Below are positions 1-6,849 of a stretch of DNA of 12,925 nt, one piece after another (within the stretch, counting starts at the first letter, position 1; every line of letters starts with the position of its first letter). The notes beneath the pieces were generated by a model. That model ran no database searches and had not been told where the DNA came from. It saw nothing but the letters and a program-made list of their open reading frames with translations. The DNA is from Streptosporangiaceae bacterium. GTDB taxonomy: Bacteria > Actinomycetota > Actinomycetes > Streptosporangiales > Streptosporangiaceae. Position numbers and translations under genes: made by a program. The DNA is taken from positions 1 through 12,925 of the forward strand of contig JASIBJ010000294.1 of assembly GCA_030045215.1 (NCBI GenBank), in the 5' to 3' direction.

Positions 1-27
1 CCGGCCTAAGGGTGCAAACTACCGAAC

Positions 28-672
28 ATGCACACGCTCGTCGCGGATCACCCGCTCATCGCGCACAAGCTCACGACGCTGCGTGACGTGAGCACACCGA
101 CGCCTGAGTTCCGGCGGCTCGCCGACGAGCTCGTCACGCTGCTCGCCTACGAGGCGACGCGGCACCTGCCGGTGGAGCCGGCCACGGTCAAGACTCCGGT
201 CGCGGCTGCCGAAGGTGTGAAGCTCGCCGGCCCGCCTCCGATGATCGTGCCGGTGCTGCGTGCGGGCATCGGCATGCTGGACGGCATGACCAGGCTGCTC
301 CCGGCCGCGGCCGTCGGGTTCATGGGGCTGGCCAGGGACGAGGAAACGCTCGTCGCCACCGCCTACGCGGTCCGGCTGCCGGCCGACCTGACTGGCCGCG
401 AGGCCGTCGTGCTCGACCCGATGCTCGCGACCGGCGGCACGCTCGAGGTCGTCATCAGGACGCTGATCGACCGCGGAGCGGCCGGGGTGACGGCCATCTG
501 CCTGCTCGCGGCGCCTGAGGGCCTCGCCCGGGTAGCGGCGGCGTTCCCGGAGGAAGAGGTCGCCGTGCCGATCCGGGTGGTCACAGCGGCAATCGATGCC
601 CGGCTGAATGAGCGGGGCTACATCGTGCCCGGCCTGGGCGATGCCGGTGACCGACTCTTCGGCGCCGTCTGA
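28..672 (+). CDS. upp: Uracil phosphoribosyltransferase
   Basis: The product (214 aa, typical family length) converts uracil and PRPP to UMP and pyrophosphate in the cytoplasmic pyrimidine salvage pathway. Visible signatures are VLRAGIGM at residues 76-83, the PRPP-binding loop [12 protein letters not shown] at 127-138, and the uracil-binding C-terminal block around [20 protein letters not shown] (192-211). All are hallmarks of the Upp family. The C terminus ends FGAV rather than the common FGT or YGT, a minor variation. The ATG at 28 gives the expected N terminus ([14 protein letters not shown]). No strong ribosome binding site is visible in the 27 bases before it, and the promoter probably lies outside the window. 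It converges on the next gene with only 21 bp between stop codons. Confidence 0.97.
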   Translation: MHTLVADHPLIAHKLTTLRDVSTPTPEFRRLADELVTLLAYEATRHLPVEPATVKTPVAAAEGVKLAGPPPMIVPVLRAGIGMLDGMTRLLPAAAVGFMGLARDEETLVATAYAVRLPADLTGREAVVLDPMLATGGTLEVVIRTLIDRGAAGVTAICLLAAPEGLARVAAAFPEEEVAVPIRVVTAAIDARLNERGYIVPGLGDAGDRLFGAV

Positions 673-693
673 TCGCTGCCCGGGCCGCCCGCT

Positions 694-1191
694 TCAGCTA
701 CTGGCCATGCGCTCGATTGTGATGGTCATGTTCTTGCGCAGGGTGTGCAGGCGACCTTGCAGGATGGCCGCGGCCTCGGCGGGGTCTTTCCGCATGCCCT
801 CGCTCAGGCCCGTCACGCCCGGGCCGTGTACGAACCGGTGTGACACCCTCGTCTGGCCAGGCGAGTCGCCCGGCACCAGCTCGTAGCGCCAGATCGAGCC
901 CGGTCGCTCGGGCAGTTTGCTTGGGTCCAGAACGATCCACTCGAAGACGTCAGGGCGGTGCGCCTCAGTCACCACGCAGGTGACGGTGGACGTGAAGCCG
1001 CCCGAGAACTCGTTGCGCGCCTCGAACCGCCCTCCAGTCTGCGCGGTCGAGCCATCGAGCCACGCCGCGCCGGCGCACTCGGGACTGAACTCGCCGATCC
1101 TGGCTACGTCGGTGACCAGGTCCCACATCGCGCCCTGGTCCTTGTCCACGACAACGTCCACATCCACGCTGGCTCCGGCTGCCTCTGTCAT
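694..1191 (-). CDS. SRPBCC (START/polyketide-cyclase-like) family protein
   Basis: This predicted 165-aa soluble protein has the helix-grip pattern of the SRPBCC superfamily. An N-terminal strand (VDVDVVVDKD, 9-18) leads into a helix with AMWDLVTDVARIGEFSPEC (21-39). Strands such as GGRFEARNEF and VFEWIVLDP follow, then SIWRYELVP and TRVSHRFVH, and a long C-terminal helix (137-163). Such proteins bind hydrophobic ligands in a central pocket; actinobacterial members are mostly annotated as polyketide cyclase/dehydrase-like without known substrate. The reading frame is open 30 codons further upstream, but I chose the ATG at 1191 because a GGAGGT ribosome binding site sits at the right distance and the domain begins just after it. 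It is transcribed divergently from the methyltransferase gene. The specific function is unknown. Confidence 0.85.
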   Translation of the reverse strand: MTEAAGASVDVDVVVDKDQGAMWDLVTDVARIGEFSPECAGAAWLDGSTAQTGGRFEARNEFSGGFTSTVTCVVTEAHRPDVFEWIVLDPSKLPERPGSIWRYELVPGDSPGQTRVSHRFVHGPGVTGLSEGMRKDPAEAAAILQGRLHTLRKNMTITIERMASS

Positions 1192-1196
1192 CGCGC

Positions 1197-1202
1197 ACCT
1201 CC
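1197..1202 (-). promoter_or_regulatory. Ribosome binding site of the SRPBCC gene
   Basis: On the minus strand the sequence reads GGAGGT, then GCGCG, then ATG. This near-perfect anti-16S match fixes the start at 1191 rather than the upstream in-frame start at 1281. Confidence 0.8.
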
Positions 1203-1376
1203 ACGGTCGGTCGCCCGGCGCTCTGCTGCCGGCCGGGCTGTCGTACTCGCGACGAATGGCACTGGCCCCAGATGGACACAACCGGGAACCCGAGTTCGCT
1301 GAGAGCGTCGGCCGGCGTGCTCCCGCCCGCGGCCCGGCCGTCTTAGCGTTGGTCGGAGGGGGCGCGAAGCCGGACT

Positions 1377-1382
1377 AGGAGT
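1377..1382 (+). promoter_or_regulatory. Ribosome binding site of the methyltransferase gene
   Basis: AGGAGT followed by five bases (ACGCG) precedes the ATG at 1388. The 196-bp gap from 1192 to 1387 must hold divergent promoters for this gene and the SRPBCC gene; I could not identify convincing -35/-10 pairs in it. Confidence 0.75.
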
Positions 1383-1387
1383 ACGCG

Positions 1388-2158
1388 ATGGCGCCGACGG
1401 CGGCATACGACGAGATCGCCGACTGGTATGAGCAGGAATTCCTGCCCAGAACGCAAACAGGCACGGATCCGATTGGCATTGCCGCGTCATTGCGAAGTCT
1501 GCTGGGAAACGGGACGGGCACGTGTCTGGAGATCGGCTGCGGCACCGGGACGTGGGCGAGCGAGGTCCGCGATCTGGGCTGGACTCCGGTCGGCATCGAC
1601 GTGTCGGCCGCGATGCTCAGGCACGCAGCCGGACGGCTGCCGATCGCGCGCGCCGACGCGGCGCGGCTTCCCGTACCCGACTGCAGCCTGGAGGCCGTGG
1701 TCTCAATCATGGTGCACACGGACATGCCCCAGTACCCGGCGGTGCTGCGCGAGGCCGCCAGGGTTCTGCGGCCCGCCGGGGTGCTCGTGCACATCGGCGT
1801 CCATCCCTGCTTCTGCGGCGGGTTCGCCGACCACAGCGACCGGGAGGCGGTCATCATCCGGCCCGGCTACCTGGACAGTCACTGGACGAAGGCCTCCTAT
1901 ACCGACCAGGGGATCCGCGACAAGGTCGGCGCCACTCACGTGCCGCTGGCGGGCCTGCTGCACGCGTTCCTTGACGCGGGCCTGGTGCCCGAGCGGTTCG
2001 CCGAAGGGGGCGAGCCGCTCCCGGCCGTGCTGGCGGTCCGGGCGCGCAAAACCGAACCCTGGCTGGACAGCCCGTCGGCGAGGTGCCAGACGGTCCCGCG
2101 CAGTTCAGCTACTGGCCGCCTGCGACTGAGTCGAGCCTTGCCAGGTCCGCGGGAGTGA
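1388..2158 (+). CDS. Class I SAM-dependent methyltransferase
   Basis: The 256-aa product is a class I (Rossmann-fold) methyltransferase of the UbiE/Methyltransf_11 type. Motif I is LEIGCGTG at 47-54, the acidic end of strand 2 is GIDVSAAML (69-77, D71 expected to bind the SAM ribose), motif II is RADAARLPVPD (88-98), and the post-motif block VLREAARVLRPAGVLVHIG lies at 119-137. The N terminus (YDEIADWYEQEF) is typical of small-molecule methyltransferases. The acceptor substrate cannot be told. The HPCFCGGF stretch (139-146) is unusual, with two nearby Cys. The fold appears complete by about residue 222 (LPAVLAVRARK). The last ~34 residues are rich in Ser, Arg and Pro and run into the 3' end of the opposite gene, suggesting a 3' extension with no conserved role. 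Confidence 0.92.
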   Translation: MAPTAAYDEIADWYEQEFLPRTQTGTDPIGIAASLRSLLGNGTGTCLEIGCGTGTWASEVRDLGWTPVGIDVSAAMLRHAAGRLPIARADAARLPVPDCSLEAVVSIMVHTDMPQYPAVLREAARVLRPAGVLVHIGVHPCFCGGFADHSDREAVIIRPGYLDSHWTKASYTDQGIRDKVGATHVPLAGLLHAFLDAGLVPERFAEGGEPLPAVLAVRARKTEPWLDSPSARCQTVPRSSATGRLRLSRALPGPRE

Positions 2159-3017
2159 GCCGGATCGCGCCGGCGGCCACGTTCTCGGACACGTGGTCGG
2201 GGTTCTGCGTCCCTGGAATTGCCAGCACATGCCGTCCCAGCTGCAGGGCCCAGGCGACCCGGATCTGGGCGGCCGTGGCGCCATGTGCGCGCGCGACGGC
2301 GAGCAGCGCGGCCGGCTCGTCCGTGCTCGCGCCTGCATGCCGGCCGGCGCCGGCAATGGTGAAGAATGGCACGAACGCGATCGCCTCGGCCGCGCAGACG
2401 TCCAGTAGTCCCCGGGATTCCGGCCGACGGTCGAACATGCTGTAGGCGTTCTGCACGCAGACCACCGGAGCGATGGTCTGCGCCTCGGCGAGATGCCGCG
2501 GTTCCACGCCGGAGATCCCCAGGTGCCGGATCAGTCCGGCCGTGCGCAGGTCGGCGAGCGTACCAAAGTGCTCGGCTATGGAATGGACGCTCTCCTGCCG
2601 GCGGTAATTCACGACGTCAAGGTGATCGCGGCCAAGCTGGCGCAGGTTCTCCTCGACCTGGCCCCGCAGTTGGTCGGGCCTGGCCCTGAGCCACTGCCCG
2701 GACGGGTCTCGCCCCGGCCCGACCTTGGTGACGATGACCAGGTCATCCGGGTAGGGCGCTAGCGCGGTGTTAATGAGCTCGTTGGCCGACCGCAGCGCGG
2801 AGAAGTAGAACGCGGCGGTATCGATGTGGTTGACGCCCAGCTCGACCGCCCGCCGCAAAGTCCTGATGGCCCGGTCCCGGTCACCAGCGGTGGCATCGGC
2901 AGCGAATGCCCGCCCCTGCTGTGGCAGCCGCATCGCGCCGAACCCGACCCGGTTGACCGCGAGGTCGCCAAGTGTCCAGGTACCTGCCGCGGCTGCGGTG
3001 ATCGGGGGGGAAGTCAT
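2109..3017 (-). CDS. Aldo/keto reductase, PdxI (YdbC)-like
   Basis: This 302-aa TIM-barrel NADPH-dependent oxidoreductase strongly resembles the E. coli YdbC/PdxI pyridoxal reductase group. Shared features include the start TLGDLAVNRVGFGAMRLP (15-32), GVNHIDTAAFY (61-71), DDLVIVTKVG (91-100), HLDVVNYR (132-139), VCVQNAYSMFDRR (186-198), AFVPFF and AIPGTQNPDHVSENVAA. Of the usual AKR tetrad, D66, Y71 and K98 are visible; the His position is occupied by the VVN-type sequence typical of this subgroup. The likely reaction is reduction of an aldehyde such as pyridoxal, but the substrate is inferred only from family resemblance. The frame is open to an ATG at 3191, but homologous sequence begins at the ATG at 3017, which I use; its ribosome binding site is weak. 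Its 3' end overlaps the methyltransferase by 50 bp, tail to tail. Confidence 0.92.
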   Translation of the reverse strand: MTSPPITAAAAGTWTLGDLAVNRVGFGAMRLPQQGRAFAADATAGDRDRAIRTLRRAVELGVNHIDTAAFYFSALRSANELINTALAPYPDDLVIVTKVGPGRDPSGQWLRARPDQLRGQVEENLRQLGRDHLDVVNYRRQESVHSIAEHFGTLADLRTAGLIRHLGISGVEPRHLAEAQTIAPVVCVQNAYSMFDRRPESRGLLDVCAAEAIAFVPFFTIAGAGRHAGASTDEPAALLAVARAHGATAAQIRVAWALQLGRHVLAIPGTQNPDHVSENVAAGAIRLTPADLARLDSVAGGQ

Positions 3018-3142
3018 GATCCAATTCTGGCATGCCGGGCCATGGCGCGACTGAGGCGTCGAGACGCAGGTCGTGTCCGCGGCCTCGGCAGCATCGAGGC
3101 ACGACCAGCAACTGAACCGCCTGCGAGTCGCGCCTGGCCGCA

Positions 3143-3664
3143 CTACGAACCAGACGGATCCCCCGGATGTGCGGCGTACACCACCATCCACCGCGGACGG
3201 AGCCGGTACGCGACGACATCTCCCCAGCCCAGCGGCGACTCGCCGTAGTGATTGGTCAGATGGTCAAGGACGCTGTCCCACTGCGGGTCGGCCGGGCCAG
3301 CAAGCGGATTCAGCACCTCGGCGCTGCCGTGGGTGAAGACCCCGAGCGTCTCGCCCCGCAGGTGCGCCGCGCTCACCGCCGGGCGTGCCTGCAGGTGCCG
3401 GGCCTTAGCCGCCGACCGGGTTGTGCTGAAGACCCAGCAGCCATGCAGGAAGTGACCGTCGACGGCGCTGATTCGCGGCTCGCCGTGCGCCGTCACGGTC
3501 GACACGGCAAGCACGCACATACCCGAGAGCACGTCCGCAAGCTGCCGTGCCGTGAGAGTGCGCTCACCGGGGCGGATGATCGACCTCAGATGGGATGTCG
3601 CGCCGGCCAAGGACCTCTCCAGCAGCGCATCAAGCGCGTCAAGCTCGGCTTCTGTCTCATGCAC
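3143..3664 (-). CDS. PPOX-class (pyridoxamine 5'-phosphate oxidase-like) split-barrel protein
   Basis: The 173-aa product has the core of the PNPOx-like split beta-barrel fold: MCVLAVSTVTAHGEPRISAVDGHFLHGCWVFSTTRSAAKARHLQARPAVSAAHLRGE (49-105). The pattern of a strand, a GEPR turn, a second strand, then S/T-K-A-R-x-L is typical of FMN- or F420-binding members. In actinobacteria many such proteins are F420-dependent reductases or heme/flavin-binding proteins, so true PNP oxidase activity should not be assumed. An N-terminal helical segment of ~40 residues precedes the barrel. The start is a GTG at 3664, and upstream only a weak AGAG is visible. It lies 125 bp upstream of the reductase gene and 43 bp downstream of the DUF429-like gene on the same strand, compatible with cotranscription. 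Confidence 0.85.
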   Translation of the reverse strand: MHETEAELDALDALLERSLAGATSHLRSIIRPGERTLTARQLADVLSGMCVLAVSTVTAHGEPRISAVDGHFLHGCWVFSTTRSAAKARHLQARPAVSAAHLRGETLGVFTHGSAEVLNPLAGPADPQWDSVLDHLTNHYGESPLGWGDVVAYRLRPRWMVVYAAHPGDPSGS

Positions 3665-3707
3665 ACCGGTGACTCTGCCACAGCGCTACGACACTAACGG
3701 GTTCTGA

Positions 3708-4712
3708 TCAGGCCGACGGTCTCGCCCGCCGCTCCAGCCGGCCGAGCATCCAGCCTTCCACCGTGACGATGGCCGCATCGCCGGCCGGCAGGCCCACCGG
3801 AATCGCGCCCGTCACGACAGCGATCATGCCGAGCATGCCGACGACGCAGTCGAATTCGTCCTCGCCAGCCGGGCCTTCGCAGAAGCCGGTGGTAACCCGG
3901 CCGAGCACGTCCGGCGCCCAGCCAACGCCGAGCGACTCGGCCCAGGTCAGGAGGTGCGGGACGCACATCAGCCGGTCGTCACGCCGGCGCTTGCTCCACC
4001 GGGCAGCCGGCGGCGCGCCGATGCATCGGTAGAACTCGCGCGGGTAGACCTCCGCCACCACGAACCCGGCCCCCGGGATGGTCGAGCGCGGCGGCGCACT
4101 CGCGGCCAGCAGCGAGCACAGCGAGCCGTCAAAGGGCCACAGCGCTATGTCCGCTCCCCTGGCCCGCGCATGCCGGAGCAGCCGCCAGCCGTCTAGCGAC
4201 GCCTTGCCCGCTTGCTTCGGGCCGAGCGTCCAGAACAGCGTCTCCGCGTCGCTCCCGTCGCCCCGGCGCCGCAACTGCCGCGCCGACAGACCGAGCCCGT
4301 CGTACAGGTCGGCCCGGCGGGTACCCCCAGGTCGCCGCGGATAGAACGGCCGGCGCAGGCTGATGTCACCGGCCCGCTCGGCTACGTGCTCGAACTCCTG
4401 CCACGGCCAGGACCCGATCAGGTCGAGGAAGGCCGGGAACGATGTCACGCCGACCGCGGCGGCGTAATCGCGCGGCAGGCCGATAGTGAAGTCAAAACCG
4501 ACCAGGGAGCGACCCGGCCTGCCCCTGCCCGCCAGGACGTCGAACAGATCGCGGGCGCGGCTCTGGGGCCCATGGTCAGGAGCCGGAGCTACCGATACCA
4601 CGTCATAACGCGGCCGTGCCCCGCACGCGGCGGTCAGCTCGGCCACGGCGACCTGCCGCTTGCGAGGCTCACAGCCCCAGTCGGCGTGCGCGACGACGGT
4701 CGGAAACGTCAT
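3708..4712 (-). CDS. DUF429-like protein, predicted RNase-H-fold
   Basis: The 334-aa product has the layout of DUF429-type proteins (predicted RNase H-like fold). There is an early strand with an Asp (VVAHADWG, D11), a second strand ending LVGFDFTIGLP (70-80, D74), a conserved EVYP (221-224), and a C-terminal acidic helix GEDEFDCVVGMLGMIAVV (283-300, D285/D288). These acidic residues are where RNase-H-fold nucleases hold metal ions. Nuclease activity in this family is predicted, not something I can show. The middle section (FYPRRPGGTRRADLY, TLGPKQAGKASLDGWRLL) contains basic and aromatic stretches that could contact nucleic acid. In-frame starts exist at 4790 and 4763, but the fold starts right after the ATG at 4712. 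The 4790 start would also overlap the divergent gene. Confidence 0.65.
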   Translation of the reverse strand: MTFPTVVAHADWGCEPRKRQVAVAELTAACGARPRYDVVSVAPAPDHGPQSRARDLFDVLAGRGRPGRSLVGFDFTIGLPRDYAAAVGVTSFPAFLDLIGSWPWQEFEHVAERAGDISLRRPFYPRRPGGTRRADLYDGLGLSARQLRRRGDGSDAETLFWTLGPKQAGKASLDGWRLLRHARARGADIALWPFDGSLCSLLAASAPPRSTIPGAGFVVAEVYPREFYRCIGAPPAARWSKRRRDDRLMCVPHLLTWAESLGVGWAPDVLGRVTTGFCEGPAGEDEFDCVVGMLGMIAVVTGAIPVGLPAGDAAIVTVEGWMLGRLERRARPSA

Positions 4713-4777
4713 ATCAGGCAGCTCAGCCGGCACGCGCTCAGTCTGGCCGGCTGTCCCGGGCATGGTAGAAACGGGCC
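4713..4777. promoter_or_regulatory. Divergent promoter region, possible leaderless start of the dehydratase gene
   Basis: This 65-bp gap separates two divergent genes. On the plus strand TAGAAA (4766-4771) lies six bases before the ATG at 4778 and no ribosome binding site is present. That spacing fits a -10 element producing a leaderless mRNA. The element deviates from TANNNT at its last base, so the call is tentative. Confidence 0.4.
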
Positions 4778-5749
4778 ATGAGCACCGCAATCCCGGATCT
4801 TGCCGACGTGCTCGCGGCGCGCGAGCGCATTGCCCCCTACCTGCGCCCCACCCCGCTGTACGGCTACCCCGCGCTGGACGCGGTGACGGGCGCGCAGTTG
4901 CGGGTCAAACACGAAAACCATCAGCCCGTCGGGGCGTTCAAGGTCCGCGGCGGCGTCAACCTGGTGAGCCTGCTCAGCGCGCAGGACCGCCAGCGCGGCC
5001 TCGCGACCGCCTCGACCGGCAATCACGGCCAGTCCATCGCCTACGCGGCGAACCTGTTCGGCGTGCGGGCCACCGTGTTCGTACCGGAGCACGCCAACGA
5101 GGTCAAGGTCGACTCGATGCGGGCGCTCGGTGCCGCCATCGTGTTCCATGGCCGCGACTTCGACGACGCGCGCGAGTACTGCGAGAAACAGGCCATCGAA
5201 CATGGCTACCGCTACGTCCATTCAGCGAACGAGCCTGATCTCATTGCCGGAGTGGCTACCTACAGCCTTGAAATTCTCGCGGAACGAGCCGACACCGAGG
5301 TGATCGTCGTTCCGGTAGGCGGGGGTAGCGGGGCGGCCGGGGCGTGCATCGTGGCCAAGGCCGTACGCCCGTCGATTGAGGTCATCGGGGTGCAGTCCGA
5401 GGCCGCGCCGGCTGCCTACAAGTCCTGGCAGGCCGGGGAACTCGTCGAGGACTCCACCCACACGTTCGCGGAGGGGCTGGCCACCCGGACCGCCTTTGAC
5501 CTGCCGCAGCGGATCTTGAGGCAGTGGCTCGATGACTTCGTGCTCGTCTCCGACGCCGCGCTCGCTCAGGCCGCTCGCGTGATGATCGAGAAAACCCGCA
5601 ACCTGGTCGAGCCAGCCGGGGCGGCCGCACTGGCCGCCGTCCTGGCCGATCCCGGCCGCTTCGCCGGGCGCAAGGTGACGGTCGTGTGCAGCGGCGGCAA
5701 CATCAGCCCGGCTCAGCTCACCGCCCTGTGGGCCGGCCCGGCGAGCTAG
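4778..5749 (+). CDS. Threonine/serine dehydratase-like PLP-dependent enzyme
   Basis: The 323-aa product belongs to fold-type II PLP enzymes (tryptophan-synthase beta family). The PLP-binding lysine is K55 in QPVGAFKVRGG (49-59). ASTGNHGQ (79-86) contacts the cofactor and substrate, the phosphate-binding glycine loop is GGGSGAAG (182-189), and SGGNIS (306-311) closes the active site. The likely reaction is dehydration and deamination of L-threonine or L-serine to the 2-oxo acid and ammonia. There is no C-terminal ACT regulatory domain, so it matches short catabolic or side-chain-specific dehydratases rather than feedback-controlled biosynthetic IlvA. The KHENHQPVGAFK variant of the Lys motif also occurs in relatives acting on hydroxy-amino acids, so the exact substrate is open. 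No ribosome binding site is visible; translation may be leaderless. Confidence 0.9.
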   Translation: MSTAIPDLADVLAARERIAPYLRPTPLYGYPALDAVTGAQLRVKHENHQPVGAFKVRGGVNLVSLLSAQDRQRGLATASTGNHGQSIAYAANLFGVRATVFVPEHANEVKVDSMRALGAAIVFHGRDFDDAREYCEKQAIEHGYRYVHSANEPDLIAGVATYSLEILAERADTEVIVVPVGGGSGAAGACIVAKAVRPSIEVIGVQSEAAPAAYKSWQAGELVEDSTHTFAEGLATRTAFDLPQRILRQWLDDFVLVSDAALAQAARVMIEKTRNLVEPAGAAALAAVLADPGRFAGRKVTVVCSGGNISPAQLTALWAGPAS

Positions 5750-5750
5750 G

Positions 5751-5775
5751 CCCCCCGGCCCTGGCAACCGGGAGG
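5751..5775 (+). terminator. Weak hairpin after the dehydratase gene
   Basis: Arms CCCCCCGG (5751-5758) and CCGGGAGG (5768-5775) pair with one mismatch around a 9-base loop. There is no T-run, so termination is uncertain. Confidence 0.25.
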
Positions 5776-5847
5776 TCAGGGCGTGACCGGCGCAGGAGAC
5801 ACCTCGTTCCCCTCCCGAAAGCTGAGCGTGCACGGCCGCACTGCAGA

Positions 5848-6723
5848 ATGGCGGCCATGGAGGACGAGGAGCAATCCGTCGAGCTCCTCGCCGATCTCGA
5901 CCGGCCAGGCGCCTGGATGCTGCTGGTGAGCGGCACGCCGCAGTCGCACGTAGACCTCGATAATCCGGAACACCTGGAGTTCGAGTACATGCGCAGGCTC
6001 GGGCATGTGGCCGACCTGGCCGGCCCGGCCGGCCAGCCGCTCCGGGTCCTGCACCTCGGCGGTGGCGGGCTGACGCTGGCCAGATACGTGGCCGCGACGC
6101 GCCCGGGGTCCAGCCAGCTGGCGGTGGAATCGGACGCCGAGGTGGCCGAGCTTGTGCGGCGCAGGCTGCCGCTCGACCAGCCGGGCCGGTCGCGGACCCG
6201 GGTCGGCCGGATCCGCGTCCGGGTCGCCGACGCGCGTGCCGCGCTTGAGGCCGTGGCCGCGGGCTCGTTCGACCTGGTGGTCGCCGACGTGTTCGCGGGG
6301 GCTCAGACTCCTGCCCACCTGACCTCGGCCGAGTTCGTGACGGCCGCCCGGCGGACCCTCCGGCCGACCGGAGTATTCGCCGCAAACATCGGCGACGGAC
6401 CGCCGCTTGACCATGCCCGTGGCCGGGTGGCCGCGGTGCGGTCAGTGTTCAGCCACTGCTGCCTGATCGCCGAGAGCGCGGTGCTGCGCGGGCGGCGGTT
6501 CGGCAACCTGGTCGTGGTCGGAGCCGACGGCGAACTGCCCGCCGCCGAGCTGACCCGGCGGACGGCGGCCGACCCGTTCCCCGCGCGGGTGCTTGATGGA
6601 GAGCAACTGGACCAGTTCGTGGCCGGATACCGGCCCACCACTGACGCCAGCGCCGCTCCGTCCCCGGCCCCGCCCGCCGACGTGTTCGCCGACCGCCGAC
6701 CGCCGGGCCGGGTAGCCGACTGA
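5848..6723 (+). CDS. Spermidine synthase-like (PABS-type) protein
   Basis: The 291-aa product has the Rossmann fold of polyamine synthases. It shows an N-terminal strand region with EHLEFEYMRRLGHV (41-54), the nucleotide-binding loop VLHLGGGGLTLARYVA (67-82), an acidic strand-2 end LAVESDAEV (91-99), RVADARAAL (125-133), and FDLVVADVFAGAQTPAHLTSAEF (141-163). In true spermidine synthases the loop is GGGDGG and the active site has two Asp in a DSxDP motif. Here the loop is GGGG and only D147 remains, so aminopropyl transfer is doubtful. Many actinobacterial relatives are annotated only as spermidine synthase-like or fused methyltransferases. The C-terminal ~30 residues (Ala/Pro-rich) look disordered. 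ATGs at 5848 and 5857 are both possible starts, neither with a strong ribosome binding site; I use the first. Confidence 0.8.
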   Translation: MAAMEDEEQSVELLADLDRPGAWMLLVSGTPQSHVDLDNPEHLEFEYMRRLGHVADLAGPAGQPLRVLHLGGGGLTLARYVAATRPGSSQLAVESDAEVAELVRRRLPLDQPGRSRTRVGRIRVRVADARAALEAVAAGSFDLVVADVFAGAQTPAHLTSAEFVTAARRTLRPTGVFAANIGDGPPLDHARGRVAAVRSVFSHCCLIAESAVLRGRRFGNLVVVGADGELPAAELTRRTAADPFPARVLDGEQLDQFVAGYRPTTDASAAPSPAPPADVFADRRPPGRVAD

Positions 6724-6758
6724 AGGGCCGCGCGCTACTTGTGGCCACGGCTGGCATT

Positions 6759-6809
6759 ATTGGTCCCGATACCGCATTGGTCCCGACACCGCATTGGTCC
6801 CGATACCGC
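6759..6809 (+). repeat. Three tandem 17-bp repeats upstream of the MaoC gene
   Basis: The unit ATTGGTCCCGATACCGC occurs at 6759-6775, 6776-6792 and 6793-6809 with no spacer. Only the middle copy differs, by one base (GACACC instead of GATACC). The array lies between a stop codon at 6723 and a start at 6850, in non-coding DNA. This layout is typical of a multi-site operator or activator array, but the binding protein is unknown. Confidence 0.9.
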
Positions 6810-6824
6810 CGCGGTCGCGGGACC
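6796..6824 (+). promoter_or_regulatory. Inverted repeat overlapping the third tandem copy
   Basis: GGTCCCG (6796-6802) pairs with CGGGACC (6818-6824), and inside it ACC (6805-6807) can pair with GGT (6813-6815). It could be a palindromic protein-binding site or a leader hairpin ending 25 bases before the MaoC start codon. Confidence 0.55.
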
Positions 6825-6837
6825 GAGTGCAAGCATG

Positions 6838-6843
6838 GAGGTA
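6838..6843 (+). promoter_or_regulatory. Ribosome binding site that sets the MaoC start
   Basis: GGAGGT is followed by seven bases and the ATG at 6850. This decides for 6850 over the in-frame ATG at 6835, which precedes the site. Confidence 0.85.
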
Positions 6844-6849
6844 CTGCGG

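Noticed and set aside
693..2117. 14-bp direct repeat TTCAGCTACTGGCC at 693-706 and 2104-2117, both at 3' ends of minus-strand genes
   Set aside because: One match of this length between two places in 12.9 kb is about what chance gives, and the stop codons used are in different frames, so it is not a shared element.
4212..4781. Plus-strand open frame (189 codons) over the DUF429-like gene
   Set aside because: It is antisense to a frame with ordered conserved acidic motifs and has an Arg/Pro-rich product without signature.
5222..6385. Long minus-strand open frame (387 codons) across the dehydratase and spermidine synthase-like genes
   Set aside because: Its product is Arg/Pro/Gly-rich low complexity with no recognisable fold, and both plus-strand genes it overlaps have clear family motifs. 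High GC creates such antisense frames.
6739..6849. Longer N terminus for the MaoC protein starting at the GTG at 6739
   Set aside because: It would translate the tandem repeat array, while a strong ribosome binding site and the typical N terminus MRTF place the start at 6850.
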